Assembly (NCBI GenBank): GCA_022885665.1
Contig: JAGQDJ010000278.1
Location: 496,001-560,000 of the forward strand
DNA length: 64,000 nt
Direction of reading: 5' to 3'
DNA from: Triops longicaudatus
Lineage: Eukaryota > Arthropoda > Branchiopoda > Notostraca > Triopsidae
How positions within the stretch are numbered: position 1 is the stretch's first letter; every line of letters begins with the position of its first letter. Position numbers and translations under genes: made by a program. Shown here one piece after another: positions 50,401-61,300 of the stretch. Under the pieces are notes generated by a model that saw nothing but the letters and a program-made list of their open reading frames with translations, did no database searches and was not told where the DNA came from.

Positions 50401-51382
50401 AACCAACAATAGGTCCTAGTCTAAATTGAATACTCTTTCTTGGTTGTAATTATGAACAGTACACTTACGACTTGCGCAGAAGCGAAACATTCTTAGTGGA
50501 TAAGTTAAGTGATTTCAGTTAAATGAATTCCCACAGCTCGAAAAGCCTATTGTGCATTTGTTATATTATCTGTGCTCATAGAATCTTGAAGTGGGAATTC
50601 GTTCAGGATAATAAGCTGAAACTCAACAGTAATTGTATAGTCTGTCTTGTAATTTGGACAGAGATATGTCAAAAACTAGCTCCTTGAAGGAGATAAGGTT
50701 GGTACGTAAAACTCTATGCTAACAGAAAAAGTCTTTTGAATCAAAACAGGAGTTGCACTTTGAAATGCTGAAGGTTTTCATTGGGACTTGTAAGTGAACC
50801 ATTGGTCAACGCAGGAGAGCCGAAAGTCTTATGAGCGGCGCCGACGAGAAACTGGTCAAGCGAGACTGGTAACTGGAGTTTGTTCGGTTTCTGCTGCGGT
50901 GCTACGGTGTTCTGATTAATCGGGGATCCAAACCTTATCAATTTGGTGCTAGGGCCAGCGAGTTTCCAACGGAGGTCATGTGACAGAGACAAAGGCGGGA
51001 CAGACGGATCCTTCTGTCTCTCATTTGGCGTTCTAATCCATCTTAAGATGTGTACAAAAATCCCCATACGAGGCTATTCCTCTACCCAGGCTTCCTTTTA
51101 TTTTCATTAAATGGTAGGTCGATGTGTGTTTGTTTTGTTTTAAGGCGAACTGTGCCGCTTTGGGACACATTATCGTCTTCCGCTGTCGTTACATCTGTAC
51201 TCATCCATACAAAAATTACTTATCACAGCTTAACGGGTTCGTTACACAACCAGGTAATACAAACAAGCACAAAAAAGGTTAGATGAAATCGACAATCTTC
51301 GTGTGTACTAGGTATTGCATGAGTGCATTTTGAATATAATGCTGTTCGTTCACAGTCGTGTCTCCGAATATTAAAATTTCCT

Positions 51383-51700
51383 CTATGATGATGGGGATGT
51401 TTCTGCTTGGCGTTTGTCAGACAGAATTTTCGTTTTCGAAATAAAGTTATAGCATTCTTGGATTAGATTTTTGAGACTCTTTTCGTTCTCTTCACAGTTT
51501 CTGCATATCGCGTCCTCACTAAGCTTAAACCTGTGGAGCCACGTCCCAATTTTTCCATGCCCGCATCTTAGCCTCAGTATAGCTACCGCCATCCTTCTTC
51601 TCTTAATGTTCCTCCACTTGATGGTAGGTCTTGAAACATATATAATTAGCTTGGGTTTGCTAGTCGAAGGCAACAGGAACTTTCGTACTATAAGCTGCAC
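51383..51700 (-). pseudogene. Decayed fragment of a LINE (non-LTR retrotransposon) RNase H tail
   Basis: The minus frame reads KRRRMAVAILRLRCGHGKIG, then WLHRFKLSEDAICRNCEEN and LIQECYNF. The block LRLRxGHG, LHRFxL, CxxC and a final Cys resembles the segment after the RNase H domain in I/Jockey-like retrotransposons of invertebrates. The usual His before the last Cys is replaced (KNLIQEC). No reverse transcriptase or RNase H core was recognised upstream on minus, so this is a short remnant. It could also be a chance match to a short motif. Confidence 0.5.
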
Positions 51701-52743
51701 CGACCAAACCCCTGAAGTCTAATGAAGCGTCTAGAGACTGATTTACCTTCATTAAGCTTTGAAGAGGTTTTAGACTCAGACCAATCGCTGCCGAAGTGAA
51801 TGGTAGGCCGCGAAGTTTAAACCTGTTCACTTCATTATAAAAAGTATAAATAACAAATTTAAGGATATAAGTATTACTTAGAGCAACTTGCAAAATTAAT
51901 GCAGTGTAATTCAAAAAGTGGTTTACTTTCCTATGTGTTAATTTAATTAGACAAAGATAACTGCGCATTCTTATATTTTCTTTACATTTTTCTGACAATA
52001 ATGTTGCGATTCGTAAATGTCTGTATACCATAAAGAAAACGTCGTATCTTCGCGGCCGGCCCTTCCTAAAGCGACCTACCACACAAGTTTCAACGGTAAC
52101 ATTTAGACATTTTAAATAACGGACATTTTTTATATGATATACTTTTAAATTTCGAAGCCTACCTTTCACCTTGTAAACGAATAGGTCAAGCCCTTCACCT
52201 TTCAGTGAATCAGACTCAGGAGCTCTGTGGGTTGATACGTGATTTTTTTTTCTTTTTGCTCAGCATAGTAGAGCAAAGTTGAATGCTGGCTTCCTAGGTC
52301 TTTCTGAGGCCCACGTGTTTGACCTACTTTGCAACAACTAACGGAAGTTACGTTGAGAAGAACATTGATCTTGGAAATAGGTAAAGCTGTTTCCACTTAT
52401 ATCGTAACCTTTTGCTGTTTTATTTACAATATTTTCAAGTGACATAGGGGATACAATGAATGTGGTTGTAAAGACCGAGAAATTCTTTAAGGGTCATTAA
52501 AACTGAACTTCCTAAATAACGATGTAGTTTAAAAGTAACTTGACTATGTCGTTTCATAGCTGTAAATTAACATTCTTCTCATTGTTAAGATTATACATGC
52601 CATTATGTTTTATTATGTGGGAAGGAGAGGAAGAAATTAAATAAAAAAGCACTTCGCTCAGTAGGCCAAAGGCTCATTCAAAAAACTTGACATTCTGAAA
52701 AACACTTTAAAGTTATACGAACAACGTAGCATTGGGACAGACA

Positions 52744-52799
52744 ACTGCTAAAATTACTAAACTGTACTAAAATTACTGCTACTGCTAAAATTACTAAAC
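52744..52799 (+). repeat. Local 19-bp direct repeat
   Basis: ACTGCTAAAATTACTAAAC occurs at 52744-52762 and again at 52781-52799. The 18-nt spacer holds a further partial copy (ACTAAAATTACTGCT). This looks like replication slippage of a short unit. Confidence 0.85.
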
Positions 52800-55390
52800 G
52801 TAAAGTCCAGAAATTTTTTAACATTTTATTGATACATGATACAGATGATTCTAATTTATTTTTTCCTTTGAATAGCGAAAGAAATCAGCCAAGTACCATG
52901 CTGCGTCAACTTTTATTTTTCAATTGCCTTAGATAATATAAGTTAACAATTCGAGATTATAAGAGTCACAAGTATATTTTTCCACGAATTCCAGAGCCCA
53001 GCTAAATTGATTTTATTACGAACACGTATTTACAGTTCTTGATACAGGCACTGAATTCATCATTCACAAGCTGTAATTATCTAAGAAATGAAACACCCAC
53101 TTCAAAGTGTTTCTTCATTTGTGTGTAAAAATCGACAATAAGATCGGTCTTAGTTGATAAAAGACAAAAGCATGGGTTGGTCTCTGAGTCGTTCCGTAAT
53201 CACCCTGCTTAACTACATACTGGAAAAGTGTTAGAAATTAATTGTTACTACACTAAATCCATTTTTACTCCTTATCCATAAAACAATCTACTCTAAAAAG
53301 AATTGCAGGTTTAGGGCAAGAAATAGAAAATCCTCCAGCAAGGAACAAAGCTGAGGAGGTTTCGAGTAGTTGGTCATTCTTACAAAAGATCGTGCTAGTG
53401 TCGAAAGCAGACAGTGAACGTTCTGCAGATTTCTTTTCTCGTCTAACCACAATCTTCAAATCACACACACACACAAAATAAAGAATATAAAGGATGCAAC
53501 TCGAAGAACTGGGACGTGCATTGATTCGGTTACATCAGATAATGAGTGTAAAATTATAATCATTGCACGATTATGAGGATTTTGTGAATCTAAGCCGTTG
53601 AAATTATATCTACTATAACGAAAAACCAATTGAATACACATATTCTATTAACTTATTTTCAAGAACATTAAATATCCTCTTCTCGAATAGGCAGTGACAT
53701 GGTAAATTTGCATTGTGCATCGGAAACCGTCACACATTTTGCCATAGTCCGCTAAGGCCCCGGGAATGTATATAAAACTTTTTCGAACGAAACTTCAAAA
53801 ATACGCTTCAGTAGTCCAGCGAAAACTTACATCTTTCGGCAGAATAAGTATGTTTGAATTACCTTATTATGTACAAAAAAAGTATTCTCGCACAAGTGTA
53901 CACCGTATTTGTTTTTTAATAAAATATTCATAGCAAAACGTGTTCAATCCGTTGCATCTCCTTGACGCCAATTTTGGTGAAGCCTTGATTGCTGAATATT
54001 TCTGCTACAAATCACAAGAATAAATAATCAAAACCGGAATTTTTAAAATATTTTTTAAATGATGCATTGTGATTTAATGAAATAATGCCGTGTAAATCAT
54101 TCTTGACGGCAAAGTTTTAATACATGATGACGTCACGTATAAAAATTTTCCAGAACGTTTTCTAGCTAATCCTACCAAGAGAAAAGTGGGATATAGTGGA
54201 GTTTAGCAGTATCTAAACGAAATGCCATAACACAGTAAGATTCTTTTTCGAAGTCACACTAAAAATGTGTGACCTTTAGTGTTTCTACTCAAGGTACTAG
54301 TCAAGTCATACCAGTATAGTGCAGTCACGATGCTGTTGTTTACAACGATTTCAGTAAAGCTTATGGCTGAAGAATTCTTTGCTCGTCTCCAGTGTTTCTC
54401 AGTAGGTTTCTTATCACTATTTTTCGACAGTTTGACAAGAACACATGGAACATCTTATTCACAAGGCCATTCTGGGTTCTAGTACGTTAATTTCGTTATA
54501 TAGGAAAGAGTTAAGCTAGATGTGTTCCGTTTCACTATTTCTGATGTGCTCCAACAAAGTAGCATCGATAAAACACTACGAGTAGAGGTCACTGAAGGTA
54601 AGGTTAAAATATGCAAAACATGTGTTATTTATGCGTGAGTAAACAAGCGAACATTATAATTAATAAATTAGAAACAGATTACAATAACAATGCAGCGGCT
54701 CACCTGGTCATTACGTTTAGTATGGTTTTTGCAACTTCATTCTCGTATCAACGTAAATTTAAAAGACTATTTTTATGGAATGCGTAAGGCGCGCTAGTGT
54801 CCATTATCAAAATCAAACTTCTTATCAAACTAGTCTGACATTAAGTCTGAATGAAATCCAAGTCAAGTCCAAATGAAAGCCACCTTGTTTCCGTTGTGCA
54901 TACCCACCCTAAATCGGTGGCTTAGTAATCGGGCAACTGACAAGTCCAAGTTTGTGATGCACGATTTGCGAAGCCCTTTAGCCTATGTATGCGTGTTTTT
55001 TGTCCCATTGTAACATTTACCGACGCGTAATAGGAGGGGGAATAACTACTTCGATATGAAATATTGCTTTGCAGTATATGATCTTCAACGAAGGTTATTT
55101 TAAGATTTTCCTACAATTTTATAAAAAAAAATTCCTCGTACTTGCATTTTGCAACGTGAAGTAACCATCATTTCACAGTTTTATGTAAAAATTCAAAAGA
55201 ATCTTCACATTTTGTTTTCCTTTAAAGACAACCGATATCGGAGCTGCAATTTGTAATTGTCTTCGGCTGTCGTCTTCACATTATGTTGTACCTTTGTTAG
55301 AGAATTGCTGAACGAATGACAACATGGGTGTTTTGAAGTCACACCAATCGCGATTTGGATGATGCAGTTTTCCTATTCTTGTCTGAAGGT

Positions 55391-55420
55391 ATGTTGACGT
55401 CATACTTTTGACGTCAACAT
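55391..55420. repeat. 12-bp perfect hairpin with two CRE palindromes
   Basis: ATGTTGACGTCA at 55391-55402 is the exact reverse complement of TGACGTCAACAT at 55409-55420, with a 6-nt spacer. Each arm contains TGACGTCA, the full cAMP response element core. Confidence 0.85.
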
Positions 55421-58310
55421 TGTCACTGGAAGGTAGCACTTTTCGACGAAATGCAATAAAAATTCCGGAAGAACACTAACGTACAATACTAAGAAAAAAA
55501 AAAACTTATGGACATTTGTATAAAGCAAGAGCCATTCCCGCTTTTCCGGACGTTCCCCATAGTTACCAAATTTTTCGATATTATAGCCCACAAGTCCATT
55601 CACTGAGACCAACTACTGTGCAAAGAGGGACAAGAATGTTTTGTTTTCATATAATTTTTCTGGACACGGAGGAATAAATATCGACCACTTGACGAAAGCT
55701 TATAAAGGACCAAAATAAAAACAAAACGCAGGAACATACTTCCTAACATCAGGGATGAGGGGAGGATTGGCTTTTCCCATGCATACGTAACGAGGTAAAG
55801 CGGCAAGACACGGTGGTATAATCCCGGTTTAACCTTTCGTGTGGAAGCTGTGATCCAATGTCAGGCCCCTCTTCGTCATATCTCGAGAATTTAGCTCCTT
55901 CCATTCAGTTTTTCCTTCGCTGCTTTTAATGACACTCTACGGCCGAGATTGTTTGCATTTTATAATGAAGTCAGCCCTAACTTGACGACCTCTAGAGACC
56001 CTCTTTCAGCTGATCCTTTACCCAGGACAAAAACGACCTCTTTTCTCACCCCGATTAATTCGCCGTCTACCATGTTGTATTGTTTCACGTTCCTCAGCTT
56101 TTTTTCATGTTCCCATGTTTTTATCTTCTTTAAAGACAGTCTACACACTTGAAGCATATGTGTTCGGCAAAATTCGCGTAGACTTGCATCAAACTTTTTA
56201 AAAAGCTGACCAACCTTTCAAGTCCAGGAGGCTTTTAAATTATAACGAGAGCAACAAGGTTTGCGTATATGCACAGGGATTCCTTTTTTACTCATTAAAT
56301 AAGTCTCTTGCCGGCGTTATACAGACGTACTGGGATAGCGACGCATTTGCATAAGTTTTACATAATGATAGACTGGGAATTCTTTTAGGAAAAGAAACAA
56401 CAGAAACGTTCAAGCCTTTAAAAGCTTCTGGTTGTTTGGACTTCATAACAGCATCAAAATATTTTTGCTCCCAATATGGCAGAAGTCTTGTGTCCTAACA
56501 GCGAAAAACTTACCGTGATTCCTACTTTGTTCAACCAGAAGGGTAAAGTTAAAACAAAACTTCTAATGACCCATTTTCCTTATGCTTCAGGCACAAGCAT
56601 AACCAAGTTTCGCAGATTTTTTTTTGAGATCTTCAAACTGTAGGATACAGGTCAGAAGACTAAGTTTTTGCTGGGAATTTCTCTAAAGGTATAAACAAAT
56701 TTTAATTATGCTTCTAATATTCATATAAAACGCTTGATCATTCCTGTCTGAAGCAGAGTTTAAAATATTCACCCTTCCAGCGCATTTTACTGGTGCGAAC
56801 GCTTTATTGTTTGTTCTTTTTTTTTTATTATTCATAATTTTTGCTGAATCTCAGTCGCAACAGCCTCAAGTATGATTCTGCAATATGACTGAGTATGATC
56901 AAGAAAATGTCTCCAATAGCGCCCAACTATAAGAATTGCCCATCCTAAGTTTTTATTACGCACAACAGTGAAACTATAGAGCTACTGCGATTCTTCTTTC
57001 TCCTTCCACAACACACATGTCTGATTTACCATGCAGATCCCGATAGTGATTCAAGAAAACTTTTCGTTTTTTTACTATGCAAGACTCTCCTTTTTAGAAT
57101 ATGCTTGACAAGCTGGTACAAGGCCATTAGCACCCCCCGTGGCTCCGTAAAATACCTTCGCATAGACATGGAAAATATTGCGGTAACACATGGTTACTGT
57201 TTTTTCAACTTCCACGTGATTCACCAAGTGACAACAGTAGAAGTTGAAGGATCAGAGAGGGAGAAGAAATCTTTAGCTGTCGAGAATTTAGGGGGAAAGG
57301 GAGGCAATTCGGTAAATTTCACACAACAGATGTGCGGTATCGTGGCTGAGGGGCCTGTGGTTGGGAATAAGAGCCGAGATCGTGGTTTCAAGAGCGAGTC
57401 CACGTGCCAAAATGGCACGAGAATTTGGCTTTGCACTTTGCTTGTGTTCTGGTCCGATAATCCGGCCCGTGGCAACGCAATTGTCCTCTGCCAAGAAAAC
57501 AGAGCAAGTTCTTAGGTTTCTCTATGTAGACTACATTTACATAACGAGTCTTGTCTACTGGAATTCTTTAATAAGAGTAGTTTCATGACGTTTTACATTC
57601 ATTTTCTTAATTTATTTGAGCAAAGCGTTATAAAACTTACAGTATTACAGACTTTAGACAAGTAAAAACTACAAACTAATTTTCAAAGGTGTTTGCCGCT
57701 CTATTCCTCTTAACGTTTAACTTTTGCCTCCGCAATCTTTTGGTAATTGATGTCGAATTCCTGATTTGTTGATATAACGTTAGGGCCTTTTTATATTTAC
57801 TTGCCTGGCAGAGGAAAAGGTAGGTTGTATAGTTTAACGTTAAACTTCTTAATACCATTCATGGCATGCATAACAAGAAATGACGAAAGAGTCTAGCACA
57901 GTAGAAGTTATTTCATTCGATTTGTACGGAAGTGCACATTACGTGAGGCCGCAAAAAAATACGACATAACAATTGCTGCAAGTTAAGACTAAAAAGCTTG
58001 TACACACATCGTGTGCCAACATATTATTTATCTGATAATTCTTTAACGCATTTGAGAAATTAGGTAAATTTCAAGACTGCATTTCAGTTCTCTTTAAAAA
58101 TTACAGGTTATATCTCCACCTGGTAAATAATTAAGGCATGCAAATAGCATTTGTGTTCTCTTTCTTTTGTTCTCGACTAAGGAAGCTTTGTTCCATCTTC
58201 ATTCATCAGCTTGCATAATCATATGAAAAGCTTTGTGACAGCCAAAGCCTGTTTTTTAATATGTTAAGAAACTAAAACTTTTTTTCGAAAATTTGTCTGA
58301 TTTCCCAGTA

Positions 58311-58370
58311 AAATCTTGACGACATACACTAGATTGGTGTACGTCGTCAAGATTTGACGTACACTAGATT
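58311..58370. repeat. 19-bp hairpin overlapping a direct repeat
   Basis: The left arm 58311-58329 (AAATCTTGACGACATACAC) pairs with 58337-58355 (GTGTACGTCGTCAAGATTT) with one mismatch and a 7-nt loop. A near-exact copy of the left arm's end plus loop (GACRTACACTAGATT) recurs at 58356-58370. Confidence 0.9.
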
Positions 58371-61300
58371 TTTCTGAATTCAGTTAACGAATTTATTTTA
58401 AAAACTATTGGATCTTCGCAGTTTGTAACGCACGTCCCATTCCTCTCTTCATCTTTTTAGTAAAAAGGTATCCGCCAGATTTTCCAAGACTAAGGGGTCT
58501 GTGACGAAAAAAAGGTTAAGGACCAGTGAGTTAAGGGACAGTTGCTTCAAGGCACACAAACAAAATGAGGTACTAACGAAAATGTGAATGGCTTTCATGA
58601 GATTGTATCAAGAGGGCGTTTCCTATACGTAGGCCGAATAAACTCCATAGAGCTGAAAGAATTACCTACTTCTAACGAAGTCTTACACTGAACTGAAGCA
58701 GAATTCTAGAATCGAATTACGTTCTAATCTGTAAATATTAGGACAGACCAAACCAATACTGCAAGCTTTTAGGAATTATCTACGTAATAAATCCTTGTCG
58801 AAATGTTGTTCGTTTTTCCTTGTTTACACACGACGGATAATACCAAAACAAACAGAAATACATGAAGACAAGAAGGCTAAGCTCGTAATATCGTCGACGA
58901 AGAGCCGTAATATATATAACCGGCTTGTTCACCCATGTCATGTCCATGAGCAGTCAAATTCGAATTGACATGAATTGCAAATCAGCGGCACAGCGGGCAC
59001 TAAGCTCCTATACTTATATAGCGGTGCATTCTTCCTCTAAGGAAATCAATGAGGTGATTACACTTTTAAGACTTTTACAATGACAATTAGTATTACACCC
59101 GTTTTCCTTTCTGATCGGTTTCGCTAGCTTCGGTAACGATCGGGGGAAAAAAAGACCGAAAAATATTCCTCGTGATATTTTACAATTGCACTAAATATGG
59201 GCGGACATTGCTAAATTTTGCATCGAACGGAACATTTCAATCCTATTCCTTGTTTAAGGTTTAGATTAGGTCCAAAACGAAAGAAAAATTAAACGGCAGT
59301 ATCCAGTTCATGAAAAAGGAAGTCGAGTAACCAAATGGAAGCCGTGAAGAAGCGAAGCGCACGTGGGACAACAAAGCTCCTAGTGTTACGTGCTTATTCA
59401 GCGACTACGTGAGCGTGATTGGACTACTTGGGCACGCTATACACGACTACCTCACGCGCTGGTATAAGCCTTTTACAACATATAAGTGCCCAACAAAACC
59501 ACTTGCCACGAAGGAGGAGACGCTGCTACGCACATCAGGTGCGTCTCTTGTCCTCACGTAACCAGTACAAATCCCAAAAGGGGCGGGAACACGTACAGAC
59601 GCTGACACACACACACCTGAACATGAACCTTACCACATGTTGACGTCAGAAAAGTCATCGCCATGTCTCATGACAACCAGTCTCGAGACGCGAGAGAATT
59701 TATAAAGGCCAAATGAAAGATTGTTGTATGCGTAAGGCTTAATTGGCTACCGTGTGTGCGTTACCTATTCTGACAATGGGAAGATTTCACCTGTGTTACG
59801 CATTTGTTAGATATTGCAAGAATCAAAAACCTACAGTTTCATATTCAGAAATTAGCTAAGCTCGAAAAAGACCTAGTGCTGCCTCTATATTAAATTGACA
59901 ACTTGAAATAAAAAATCGTCAAATTTCTACTTGCCAACCGATACATTCAACCTATTATTATCTTACAAAGAGAAGTAGCGTGCAAAAAGTAAAGAAAGTA
60001 AAATACAAAATAAAAATAACTTACCCTGTGTGGATTCCTGTGTGTCCTGTTACGACAAAATCATCCACGCCGCTTTTCCTGTAAATATACACAGACAATT
60101 ACACACTTGTTCAGAGAATCACACATGGAACTGTTTTGTTGTTTCATTCCGTGCTGAAACTGGGTGTCACATAGTACAAGGTAAGAACTTGGGATTTCAG
60201 CTAGTTGCATTGTACAGGGAAAATGTCCACATTATCCGCTGCACTCAGTTTCCTACTTCCTAATGGTATTGTCGTTGTTTTTCCGTGTGACTTGCCAACA
60301 ACAGACATTTAGACGTGAAAGCTTCAGATTGAAAGAGTAAGTCTTTTCCCAAGATTCAACGTTGGTACACTGTTGGGATCGTCCTGCTGCCAGCCTTCGT
60401 TTCACATCGCGCAAGGTGCAGCTAAAAGTACTACTACTACCTCGGTTCCCCCTTTCAGTCAGCCTCCATCGTTTTTGTTGTGCGTTATTTTCTTTGAGCA
60501 CACATATACAATCTTTCGCTTTCCTTACATTACATACGTCTTGGCCTTCACCGGTTATGCTTCCCACTTTCTTTCGCTGCTCATCTATCCTTTCTTCGAG
60601 GCTGTTCTTATCCCTTGAAAAAAATTTGAGGTTGCGAGGAGATTCAGGTGGCTGAGACCTGCAAGATTGAAGTATCCAGACTCACATGACCAACTGGATA
60701 TCTAACTTTTCGGCAGGCATTGGTTTATTTTTTGTTCAACGAGGGCCCAAATATATGAAAAAAGGTACGGGGGAAAAATTCTGCTTAAAGCTTTCAGTAG
60801 CAAGTGGGTTACCACCCTTCACCGACCGCCACACCAGAACGCTGGGATACACACACGTTTCATAAACACAGCATCCGGGCCAATCGGTCTCCTGGGACCA
60901 ACTTTGCACAGAAACGACACGGGCTTGAAACGAGATTCGACGCCAGGATTGCTTACCCCTCTCTTATGAGTCTCCTCTCCCTTCCGAGTCTCGCAACGGA
61001 ACACAACGTACCAACGTAAAAAAAGGCAGAGAGCTACATACCCTTTCAACCCCTCAAAATGTTTTCTGGTGCTATACACGGCACCCTTGACAATCATAGT
61101 CCACCTTGATTACGTCAACTCGGGATCGATGTCGATCCCCAGCAGCCTTCGACATTAGGGAAACACGCCTTGGGATTCTGCTGGCAGACAATAAGCAAAA
61201 TTCCTCCACGGCAGATATAAATACACTCGTCAAATCCTCTTCAGTTCCCGTAAAGTTTGTGTATAAAAAGTACAAGAACCACCCTTATCATTGCGCAAAC

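Noticed and set aside
57105..57515. 136-codon plus-strand frame
   Set aside because: The same DNA is open in two minus frames and another plus frame, which points to a local lack of stops. No recognised domain and no exon partners.
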